DNA of 64,000 nucleotides from positions 12,621,001-12,685,000 of the forward strand of contig CM069597.1 of the NCBI GenBank assembly GCA_035771175.1. The letters are read 5' to 3'. Within the stretch, counting starts at the first letter, position 1. Each line of letters opens with the position of its first letter. The stretch is from Paratinospora sagittata. Its lineage: Eukaryota; Streptophyta; Magnoliopsida; Ranunculales; Menispermaceae. The position numbers were made by a program, and so were the translations under genes. This document shows positions 22,222 to 32,252 of this stretch, one piece after another. Below the pieces are notes generated by a model that worked only from the letters and a program-made list of their open reading frames with translations, was not told the origin of the DNA and ran no database searches.

Positions 22222-22301
22222 TGTAACATCCCGTAATTTTAATTAAATACATACATTGAAGTCCGGTCATGACGTCAGCCTACGTCAGGGGCGTCGTGAC
22301 A
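22222..22301 (+). mobile_element. 80-bp miniature LTR with perfect TSD
   Basis: About 41 bp matching the 5' end of the 50089-52920 LTR (TGTAACATCCCGTAATTTTA...) is joined directly to about 39 bp matching its 3' end (...CAGGGGCGTCGTGACA). It is flanked by CTTCA at 22217-22221 and 22302-22306. Related LTRs in the window lack the insertion at the equivalent position (about 51687-51712 and 58190-58220), giving two empty sites. Confidence 0.85.
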
Positions 22302-23826
22302 CTTCAAATCACCAATAAACATTTGCAATTCATGTATAATTCGAATCTAATATATTTCACTTAACTCTACTTACTTGTATTATTTATTTAAATACATTCA
22401 ATTTGATCCAAGTCTTGCTCATTCACCAGTAATTCTTACTTTAGCAACTTGAAAAATATTATACGCATTCCATAAATTTAAATTCCAACTCAATTTAAGA
22501 CTCATAAGCAATTGAAGATACTACTATAATGTTTCTACGGTCAATCTAGATGTTTCCACAAGAAAAAAATAGTGAAAATAGATTTCCAAATCATATTTCC
22601 ACTAGTTCTTAATTTTATTTTTCTACTGGAAACATATATCAATTTTATTAAAAATATAAAACGTTCCTGAAATTATTTTGTCCACATCGACACGTGTAAA
22701 ATCAGTCATGTTATCATTCTACTACCTTCAACAGGTATTTCACTGAGGTTTCACATGTTCGTGGAGGTATCCAAAGTCAATTTTACTCACCAAAACCTTA
22801 TATTTAGTTACTAAAAATATCAAATCATATCCAAAAATAATGATATTAACATCAAAATGTCCGGAATTGATAGATTTATCGTTCTATAGTCTCAAACCGG
22901 AGTTTTATTGGATTAAAATTCCATTTTATTCATAGGAAATAATCACAGTACTGTTCATTTGAAACATGTATAATTTTACTAAAATTGTCAAAAGGTTTCC
23001 AAAAATCATAAAATTAGTATCGATGGACGCACAACAGTCCATTTTACCATTCTACAGCCTTAAACTGGAGTTTCATCGGGTTTTAATATGATTCAAAAGG
23101 TCTCCAATATCAAATCTAACTTCAAACAGCTACAAAAATTTCAAATGAACAAATAAATGAAATCTAACCACATATTCGGGGCTTCTACAGTCTAGGAAGT
23201 ATTTTTCAACATTTCTAGCAAATTTCCTTTCAAGTTGGGTAAAAATCCCAAATTTCAAAAACACCGTTAAACGACTCCCATAGCAAAAATTACTCCGAGA
23301 AAATTGTTACATCTAGCTTAAATATTAATTTCATGAAGATCTAAAGTGAAAATCACTTACCACGGGTCCCAATTTGGCACAAATCTGACGTTTCCACCTC
23401 TTTTTCCTCTTCCTTCTTCTTCGTTCTTTTTTCTTTTTTTTTCTCTCTTTTTTTTTTCCTTCAAAACGTGGAGAGGGAGATTAGAAATGAGAGATATTTG
23501 TTTTTTTTTTTTTGATTCCATGCTCCTCATGCATTTTAATAAAGCAACTTTCCCATCTTAATTTAATTCATTCAACTAAACTATTCAATTACTCAATTAC
23601 TTTAACAACTCCTCATTCATTAAATTACTTCATTATCAAGTTCATTTATGTAATATTTTTATAATCTAGTGATATTATTGTATTTAATAATACAATCCAC
23701 TTAATTCATGTATGCTTATACACACATACATTTAACTCTTACGTACGTATACACGTACGCATACGAGTTGGTATACGTATTAGTCAACGTAGGTGTATAA
23801 TTAAAACTATGGGGTGTTACATCTAT

Positions 23827-24011
23827 CTAAGTTATTGTATTCATTCTTGTATATTATATTGTTTGCAACTTATCGTGTAAATCTTTATGAATGAAATGAG
23901 ATAGAACTAATATGTATGCAGATACCGTTTTAAATTCGTTATATGTTTAATAGATGAATATAATTATCTGCATGATCTCAGAGTATTTGAAATCATAAAA
24001 AAAGGGGAGAT
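23827..24011 (+). promoter_or_regulatory. 3' untranslated region and PPT of Sirevirus copy 2
   Basis: The PPT AAAAAAAGGGGAGAT (23997-24011) sits immediately before the 3' LTR. Upstream TTTGAAATCAT is shared with the PPT region of copy 1 (about 7533-7543). Confidence 0.75.
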
Positions 24012-26004
24012 TGTTATCTCAATAAACCCCATAATATGAATATTTTGATAATTTCAAAGATCTTTAGTTTGTGTATCTAATGATCTTGTCAAGTGTTTTG
24101 GATTTTTCAAGAATCAAGATCAAGGAATTGTGCTCACAAGCCTATTGAACATCACAAAGTAAAGTTCCGAGTCTGTCAATACTTAGAATGTAAAGTCTAT
24201 TGATCAATTTACTCTTAGCATGATTTTATCGTTTGCATATTTTGATCGTAACATTTTAATCATACCTTATGATTTCTCAAGTATTTAATTTGATTAACAT
24301 AAACAATGATTCTTATCGAGCTTTAATTGAGAAATTAAAAATTACTTTTTTAAAGTCTTTTAGGAAGCTAATTTTTAGCAGCGCCCTCTTGAACTTGATG
24401 AGTCAGGATGCTGATAAAATATTAGAAAGCTCAAGGTTGAATTGAACTGATTAATAAGGACGCTTACTTGTTAGTAGCAACCTTTCTTTTATCAACCTTT
24501 GAGAATGTCAGGACGCTGACTTAGTTTCAGCTCGCTGAAAGTTCTTTTGCGTTTTAAGTGATTTCTAGCTTTAAGGACGCTGATAAGTTATAAGTTGAAT
24601 AAATTATCAGGACGCTACTTGTGTAGGAGCGCCCTCATCTTTAGAATCAACTTATATAACTTTCAGGACGCTTACTGTCCTTCAGCGCACTTAACACTGT
24701 TTTAAAACTATTTTTAAATGTTAGGACGCTTACTCTTGAGTAACGCCCTCGTGTGTTTAATGCTTTAAAACAAACCAGGACACTAACTTCGAAGTAGCGC
24801 CCTCATGATTTAAGTTGTTTAATTGTCAAAGTAAGTTAGGACGCTTACTATTCAGTAGCACCCTCACTTTATTGTTCAGTAGGACGTTGATGTTCTATGA
24901 GCACCCTCAAATGAACAAAACGACAGAAATGATATTTTTGTTGTTCTGACATGTACGTCCTTTTCGCCATCTTTTCAGAATAATTTTTTGTACAAAATCA
25001 ATTTTCTATATTTGTAAGAGATATTCTCTGATTCATGAACCACGTCTTCTAAAACTTTCCTTATTCGTGTATCTGGAGAAAATCAAAATATTCATGAAAT
25101 GTGCAGTTGTCAATTTCCTGATATATTCTAGCTGTTGTGAGTAAACGTTCATATTTAAAATTCAAATTCAAATGAACAACAACTTCATCTCTACAAGTCT
25201 ATAAATACAATCACTTAACATTTTGTTAAGACTACCGAAAATTCTCTGAGTTAAAACACTTTTTGAAAGTTAGTCAAATTTTCATTTGATTCAAAAAGCT
25301 TAAGTTATTCTAGTTTCAAAGCATTCAATTTGAATCATTACTTATTCAAATGATTTTCACACTGAGCTATGATTTTATCTTTATCTGAAAATAGATTTGA
25401 AAGTGTGAACTGTTTTTCATTCAAATTGTTCAGCACTGTTTTTACTTATATCATTCTTGCTGAAAGAGAAATTTGAGAGAGAGTTCATAGGATACAGTTG
25501 TACTCATTTTCATATTTTGTATACTGTATCAAGGTTGTAACAGTAGTCAGATAAATTACTGAGTTGATATTCTATATTTAACAAGGTCGGGTCTTCTCAC
25601 ACCTGTAAGTTGAGAGACGGTAGTTCTTACACTCGTAAGTTGAAAAGCTTAGGTTTGTCTCACACCCGTAAGTTGGGATAGGTTGGTCTCACGCCTGAAA
25701 GCTGAGTAGTGTAACGGTTGTTCTCACACCCGCAAGTTGAGAAAAGGTGTAACGGTTGTTCTCACACCCGCAAGTTGAGAAAAGGTGTAACGGTTTGATT
25801 CTCACCCATAAGAGAATCCCTTAGTGATAAGGTTCAAAATTCTAACTGAGGAGGTTAGGTAGTGGACGTAGGCAAGTAGTCGAACCATTATAAATCAACT
25901 GTATATATTTGTTTGATTTTTTCACTTTATATCTGCCATTGTAATTATTTTTAAATTATCTAAGTGTCCAATTCACCCTCTTCTTGAACATATCTAAGCC
26001 AACA
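24012..26004 (+). repeat. 3' LTR of Sirevirus copy 2
   Basis: 1993 bp, begins TGTTATCTC and ends AAGCCAACA. The main difference from the 5' LTR is an extra 38-bp hairpin unit (tandem pair 25709-25784). Hairpin A is better preserved here: CTAAC/GTTAG (25842-25858). Some U3 repeats carry C-to-T type changes. Confidence 0.9.
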
Positions 26005-26020
26005 GTTGGGTTTGAAAAAT

Positions 26021-26189
26021 CTTGGTCAAGGGCGACCAAGTCGTGGGCATAAGTTGATTTTGCCGAACCACGATAAGTCGTGGTGTTCCTTCTCTTGCAT
26101 TTGTCTTTACTTGTTCTTTAAACTTTCTACACTTAATTTTGAAAGGTAGAAAAATTTGTAACCGTCCAATTCACCCCCTCTCTTGGGCG
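26021..26189 (+). other. Hairpins A, B, C of the split Sirevirus solo LTR
   Basis: A: CTTGGTC/GACCAAG (26021-26040). B: TCGTGG/CCACGA (26041-26073); relative to TAGTGG/CCACTA of other LTRs, one A-T pair is replaced by C-G on both sides. C: CGTCCAA/TTGGGCG (26163-26189). These are compensatory differences from the other LTRs. Confidence 0.6.
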
Positions 26190-26274
26190 TGTATTTGGAC
26201 CAACAATGATCAACTAACTAATGATCTCTTATGTTTGTGATTTTCAGATTGGAAAGAGATACTCAGAAAAGATT

Positions 26275-26433
26275 ATGGATCCTATCGATCGAGAAAGGAT
26301 CAGAAAGTTGGAAGAAATGGTACAACAATAAAATGCTCAGTTGATAGAACTTGTGGCAAAACTGTGGGATGAAAGAGAGAGGCCTGAAACACCAGTGGTC
26401 CCAAAGGTTGGTACCAATAGTGTTGGTGCACCT
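26275..26433 (+). pseudogene. Gypsy gag, N-terminal piece
   Basis: ATG at 26275 begins MDPIDRERIRKLEEMVQQ, then a TAA. The frame goes on with QLIELVAKLWDERERPETPV up to the LTR insertion at 26434. Length and position after the PBS-bearing leader fit the start of a gypsy Gag. The piece continues at 30521 once the inserted LTR is removed. Confidence 0.5.
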
Positions 26434-27961
26434 TGATGTGTTGATATTTTACACATTATTTATGTCATAGTTTTTATTTAATTAAGCTAATTCTTATAAT
26501 TTATCTTGAGAATTTGGACTAATTTGGGCTAATTATTTGTTTATCTTGTAGAAAATTGAAGAGATTCATATGAGTTTATATGGCCAACATAAGAAGTCTT
26601 CAAATTAGGGCTTTTTGGGGTTTAAGTGCAAATGAACCCTTGGATCTAAAGAGGATGGATCTAAGAGCTTGGATTTAACATATAAAATGAAAATAGATGT
26701 AACCTAGAGCTCTCTCCCAATCACTCACAACCCTCCGATGGATTTGATCTCTCACCTTGGCTAAGCCTGAAGATCATCAAGACAGGGAAGAAGGTAGCTC
26801 CTATTCATGGTGGTGGGTTGCCATGGGTTGAGAAATTTTTATTTGCTGGTTATGGTGGTGAAAAGGGAATAGAAAAGCTGCATTTGGACGGTGGGAATAA
26901 GCTGGTGGCCGGTTTGAATTAGAAGAGAAGTGAAGCATGAGGTGGCAATTTGGGGTGAATTGAATAGTATAAGATTGGTGGGTTGAATTGAGGCAACAGG
27001 TGGCTGCAACTAAGAGTTAGAAGTGGCTGTTCTTTTTGCTGTTTTTGGGCGTGAAATCAAGAGAAGAAAAAGAGCAAGTGAGCTGAAATTCTGGTGGGGC
27101 TTTGAGCATGTTTTGGGTGGTGATTGAGAGCATAAACTAGCTTGATTTTGGACGATGTATTGGACATTCATGGGGCTGCAAATTTTGGCTATTATCACTA
27201 CTTGATTTGGGCTGATTTGAAGAAGAAAGAAAAGGGAGCTACGTGGCGTCATATAATGGCTGAAATTGGGTGGCATTCAAGCTTGGTTTTGTATTGATTT
27301 TGGGGGTGCAATTGACGTCATTTCGCGGCTGATTGGTGTTCCATCACATTATCGAGCATTTCTTACCCTTTCCTTCTTGATATTATTGTCTAATTTGAGC
27401 AATGAACATGCCACTTGAATTAATGCATTTTGTTACTTTCTCAAGTATGGATTAATTTCCTAAACTAGGGCATGATGTAGCATGTTGTTGGCATGAATTC
27501 CTAATTGATATTTTTAATTGAGTGTATTTGTTTATATAATTGAGTGTGCAATTTAGTATTTAATGCATTTGAATGTTTGATCACCATTCAATTGATCTTT
27601 AATTAGTGTGTTAAGGACCAAGTGATATGCACATTATATGTTTAATGAAATGTAAACCATAGAATTAATATAGGATAAAGATATACCTATATAGTTTATG
27701 TGGTCTAAATGAATTGTCATTGAACTTAACGACTTTCTAAGTGTTCTAATTTTCATCGATAGATAAAAAATTGTTATCTAGAAAGATTTTTAATATTGCT
27801 CGAGAGAGAATATTAAATGAAATAGGGGCATTTTGACATTCAATTAGGATAAATACACCAATTAATCTTGAAATTTGGAATTCATGCAAATTAGCACGTG
27901 ACATCATAACCCTATTGTCTCAAGCTCCAGTGTTTTAATCCAAAATTTTTTAACTTCAATC

Positions 27962-30316
27962 TTTTTTTTTTTGAGCAGAAACAAAAGTTTTATTTAATAA
28001 AAATAAAGATAAAGATAAAGACTTATACACACCGCAACCAACAATCGAATCAAAATTCAATCTAACCCATAGCACCAACCCACACACCTTCTAATACCTG
28101 TGCACATTCCCAGATACTTGGTGTAAGCATCTTTCCCAACCCAAAACCCAATCCATTAAAGAAAAACTTGTGTTCCATTCAGATACAAACACCCAACCAC
28201 TGGCCATTAGCTTAGTAGAATCCCACAATTGCTCTACACTTCTGCGTTGGATATTAAATACCCTATTATTTCTTTCTAACCATAAGGACCACATAGTGGC
28301 ATATGACGCAATAAGCCTGACTCCTTTAACCTGGATAGATGAGGTAGGCATATGAGACATAGTAGGCCTTCCGTCACATTTTGTGGATGACTAATAAATC
28401 CACCTGAGAAGTCCTACCAATCAAACCATATCCTTCTAGCAACAGCACATAAGAAAAAAAAATGATTTATGCTTTCCTCATCTTGATGACACAATGAACA
28501 CCAATTAGGATAAATAGATAAATGGGGCAGCTTTCTTTGAAGTATGTCATGTGCATTAATCTTCTTATGAGCCACCAGCCATCCAAAAACCTTAACTTTG
28601 GATGGAGCCTTAACCTTCCAAGTATATTCAGCCAAAGGGAAAGTGTTAAAAGATGGAGAATCCGTAAGAGTTTCAAAAAAGGACAAACAAGAGAATTGAC
28701 CCGAGGGTTCTCGTTGCCAAACAAATTTATCAGGACAATTAGAAATTGTAATATTTTCAAGGTCACTAAGTAGTTCAGAATGTTCTTCTTACCTTAATAG
28801 ATAGATCTCTATCAAGATATAAGTTCTATGACACGATGTGAGAGTTAGGATCCTGTTAAAAAAAAGAAGCAATAGGACAGTTGTGTTTGGAGGAGATTCT
28901 ATATAGACATGGAAAAGATATAGCCAAGGGTCAGTCTCCCACCCAAATACCTTTCCAAAAACGAAATGTATTGCCATCTCCAACCTTAGCCCTACAACTT
29001 TCGAGAATCATGGGCGCAAGAGAGATAATAAACTTCCAAGGGCACCTATGAGTAACTCTTTTAGCTTTCCTCAAACATCCATCAACATCTGCTGTTGAAA
29101 ACCTCCTGTACATACTAGAGATCACCCTTGCCCATACTGAATCCTGATCATGCAATAATCTCCAAATCCATTTTCCACATAAAGCCTTGTTCCTAGCAAC
29201 CAGATTGTCAATTCCAAGTCCCCTTTTTTCCACTGGTCTCTTAACCAAATCCCATTTGACAAGACTCCTAGATCCATCCCCCTCCTTCCCACTTCATAAA
29301 AATGATTCCATCATCCTTTCTAGACGCATTGCCATGTTCTTCATTATTTGAAACAAACACAAATAATATGATGGGATAGCAAAGAGAACCGAACGAATCA
29401 ATGCCAACCTCCCACCTTTGGAAAGACATGCTCGCTTCCACCCTTCCAACCTTTTTGTTATTTTTTCTAAGACTGGCTCCCAAAAACCTGCACATCTAGG
29501 ATTGCCCCCCCAGTGGTAAGCCTAGATACTTCAACGACCATTCCCCTACTAAGCAGCCCACTTTATTAGCAAGTCTTAATATGACATCCGAATCCATATT
29601 TATCCCTGCCATCTGACATTTTACCATGTTAACTTGAAGGCCCGAGAATTCACTAAAACACCGTAATATCATTAATGCATCCTTCACATTTTTCTCATCC
29701 CAATCTAAAAGGAATAGCGTATCATTTGCATATTGTAAAAGAGACACTTCCACCTTATCTTTTCCCACCTGAAAGCCCTTCACAAGCTGAGACATCGACA
29801 CCCTTGTCATTAATCTACTTAATCTATCAGCAACAATTGTGAATAAGAATGGAGACCATGGGTCCCCTTGTCTCAAAGCTCTCCCAGCCTCAAATTTGCC
29901 TTTGGGCCTCTCATTAATGATAACTGAATAAGTAACTGAGCCCACACACCCCATCATCCATTTTATCCATCTCCCTCCAAAGCCTTTCATTCTCAACACA
30001 TATTCAAGAAACCTCCAATCTACCGAATCATAAGCCTTGGAAAAATCTACTTTGAACACAACCCATTTCCTTGTGTTCACTTTATATTCTTCCACAACTT
30101 CATTAGCAACAAGAGCCGTGTATAGGATATGCTTGCTTCAATAGTCTTATGCAGAACTACCCTCAATCTCAAAGATAACGTCTTTGAAATTATTTTGTAC
30201 AAACTAGTAACAAGACTTATGGGTCAAAAATCCTTTATACATCTCGAGTTACCTTTTTTTGGAACCAAACAAATATATGTCTCTTTTACCCAATCTTTAA
30301 TCCTTTGCCGAATTTA
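27962..30316 (-). mobile_element. LINE-1: 5'-truncated L1-type LINE
   Basis: A T-run at 27962-27972 marks the poly(A) tail of a minus-strand LINE. Only the 3' part of ORF2 is present, starting in the RT domain at its right end. Exact target duplications could not be assigned because both flanks are AT-rich. Confidence 0.8.
28091..30316 (-). pseudogene. LINE ORF2 fragment (RT, zf-RVT), broken
   Basis: Reading right to left: ETYICLVPKKG, then FKVDFSKAYDSVDW and RQGDPWSPFLF in a 199-codon open stretch (30095-29496). The catalytic YADDT is YANDT, so one catalytic aspartate is lost. FSGLQVNMVKCQMAGIN and YLGLPLGG follow. Further on come RPVEKRGLGIDNL (about 29240) and the zf-RVT region WKVKAPSKVKVFGWLVAHKK with CSLCHQDEESINHFFFLC (28686-28414). 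The terminal part has ATMWSLWLERNNRVF. Multiple frameshifts and stops separate the blocks. Confidence 0.85.
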
Positions 30317-30520
30317 AATTTAAATTTTAGTATTTTAGTTTATTTTCATTAGTTAATTAATCATTTCATTTTTAATTTCCAAATATAGTTAGAGTTAATC
30401 GATTTTAGTAATTAGTGGACTAAATCTATGCGGGACGATACTTTTTTCAACACTTTATTACTTGTGCGATTCGTTCACTTGCGAGATTTTTAATTGTGAA
30501 ATTAAATACGCAACACACCT

Positions 30521-31030
30521 GCATAGAAACACATAGCTGATGTAGATACACCAGCTGTAAGTGTTCTAGAGGAGATGAAAAGATATGAAGAAGTCATGAA
30601 AGCCTTCAAGAGGCGAGAACCACCTACTTTCACAGGCAGTCTAGTGTTAGAGGTGGCAAAGAGTTGGCTTATGAGGATTGAGGCGATATTTGAGGATATG
30701 TAGGTCCTAGAGAAGGACAAAGTCAAATTGGCCAGGTTTAAATTTTTTGATGATGCTGAAAGATGGTGGAGGACTACTCTGAGGGCACACAAAGAAATAA
30801 CCACTTGGGACAAGTTTACAGCATTGTTCCGTAAAGTTTTCAATCCTCGTGTAGAGTGTAATATAAGGAGAAAGGAGTTCATTGAACTACGACAACACAG
30901 TATGATTGTCAGACAGTATGAACATGAGTTCAATAGGTTGGCCATGTTCGCTCTAGAGATGGTACAGACTGATGAGCTAAGAATGAAAAGGTTTAGGGAT
31001 GCATTTTACAAGATATCTAGTTGTCCTATA
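30521..31030 (+). pseudogene. Gypsy gag (retrotransposon gag domain), C-terminal piece
   Basis: Contains VKLARFKFFDDAERWWRT, TWDKFTALFRKVFNP and EFIELRQHSMIVRQYEHEFN, diagnostic of the Ty3/gypsy Gag domain. One in-frame stop (TAG) occurs near 30700. Homology ends abruptly near 31030, where copia RNase H sequence begins, so the rest of the gypsy element is missing. Confidence 0.8.
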
Positions 31031-31202
31031 AGGTTATAGTGATGCAAACTGAATATCTGTCCACTAGTAGATACGTGTTCACCATTGGAGGAGAAGGGAT
31101 ATCTTGGAAATCCTCAAAACAAACATTTATAGCCATATCCACTATGAAATCTGAGTTTATAATTTTAGATAAAGCTGGAGAAGAAGCAAAATGACTTTGT
31201 AA
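31031..31202 (+). pseudogene. copia RNase H, first piece
   Basis: [44 protein letters not shown]: the standard copia RNase H core, with a frame slip near 31050 and a TGA replacing a Trp codon near 31193. It continues at 35432 after the Sirevirus solo LTR. It probably belongs to the same copia copy as the gag at 9391-10101 (inferred). Confidence 0.75.
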
Positions 31203-32252
31203 TGTTGGCATGTTGACCCCCACCTTTGCATGTTTTGATGATTGCAAACAACACTCTTTGTACATTAATCACTTTGACTAAGTTGTTTCAGTACTTAAAT
31301 GATTGAATCTCAAAAGTCAACCAAAAAGTCAAAGTCAAAGCTTGAAGTGGATCAAAGCATGAAGATCAATATTGTAAAATGTTTTGTACTTGCTTAGATT
31401 CAATAGGGTTGTAGAATACATTCCATTTGTGTCAGTCAAAGTCATGCATATGTTTAAAATGATTTTGAAAATCATACGTGTTTTGAAAAGTCAACTATTT
31501 TCATAAAAGTCAAAATTTGATTGTTTGATCAAAATGATTTTGATTTGTGTTGATCTCAAAAATATTTTAATTACAATATTTTAAAGTCCATTCAATTGTA
31601 TTTAACATTGGTTTATCATGAAAACATGTTATGATCGCAAAATTATCAAGAAAAACATGTTTCAAAGTTTCTGTGAAAGCATAAACAAGTTTCATCTTTG
31701 AGAAACGCGTTTGTTTGTACGTAGTGAAAATTTCATTAAGACAAGCAGAAACGTGTTTTTTGTTAAGAAATGTGTTTCCTCCAATTTTTCAAAAATAGTG
31801 CTCCCAAGAATCATACACAGAAACATATTTCCTTGTTAAGAAATGCGTTTCCTCCTCTTTGGGCATTTTTGAAAAATGCACAGAAACGCATTTGTCTCAG
31901 GAGAAACGTGTTTCCGTGATGAAAACAAAGAGTTGTTTTCATGTGTATTTTGAACAGAAATGAGGTTCTATGTACAGAATCACGGTTCTTACTTTTTCAA
32001 AAATATTTTCTATAAATATGTTCCTTAGCTCATTGTGCTACCTTTTGCAAAATCTTCAAAAGAAAGAAACTTGTGCTAATTATCCACATCTTTCAAAAGA
32101 AATACAAGTTTCAAAAGTGTTTGAATAGATTTTAGTTTTCCAACTTTGAGAAGAAAAGCTTTCAAGTTCTCCAAGTTATTCTAGTACTTCAACCAAGCTT
32201 TTCAAGTTAGTTTTTCCAACTTTGAGAAGAAAAACTTTCAAGTTCTCCACTC

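Larger units (their letters stand above)
20908..23821 (-). mobile_element. Solo LTR, gypsy-type (Tekay/Del-like), minus orientation
   Basis: On the plus strand it runs from TGTCACGACACC to GGGGTGTTACA, flanked by TSD TCTAT (20903-20907 and 23822-23826). On the minus strand it starts TGTAACACCCC like the LTR at 50089-52920, with which it is homologous throughout. It is about 2.8 kb without the nested 80-bp element. It contains a long (TA)n tract near its 3' end and a pyrimidine-rich tract near 23395-23460. No internal coding. Confidence 0.9.
13938..26004 (+). mobile_element. Sirevirus copy 2: full-length, two LTRs, no pol
   Basis: Two long LTRs (13938-15895 and 24012-26004) enclose a PBS, gag, ORF3 and PPT. 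The TSD is GTCGG (13933-13937) on the left and GTTGG (26005-26009) on the right, one C/T change. No protease, integrase, RT or RNase H sequence is visible between gag (to about 16594) and ORF3 (from 17754). It is therefore a non-autonomous derivative that would need pol in trans. It carries a gypsy-type LTR insertion at 20908-23821. The first LTR starts CG instead of TG. Confidence 0.9.
12348..26205 (+). mobile_element. Sirevirus-type solo LTR, split by Sirevirus copy 2
   Basis: TGTTGGACCAA at 12348 and TTGGACCAACA ending at 26205 are perfect inverted termini, flanked by the TSD ATGAT (12343-12347 and 26206-26210). The LTR is 12348-13937 plus 26010-26205, about 1.79 kb. The interruption is a full element with its own TSD. 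It lies in the leader of the gypsy element. U3 near-palindromes here read like CTATAGCGCCCTATA (around 12890-13215). Hairpins: array unit GATCCT/AGGATC (13901-13924), A, B and C (26021-26189). Confidence 0.9.
26434..30515 (+). mobile_element. Solo LTR (gypsy-type) in gypsy gag, split by LINE-1
   Basis: Starts TGATGTGTTG and ends ACGCAACA, flanked by TSD CACCT (26429-26433 and 30516-30520). The LTR proper is 26434 to about 27961 plus about 30317-30515, roughly 1.7 kb. The two-part gypsy gag is restored across it. Its ends resemble the Athila/Tat-type LTR at 2031-3543 (inferred). Confidence 0.85.
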
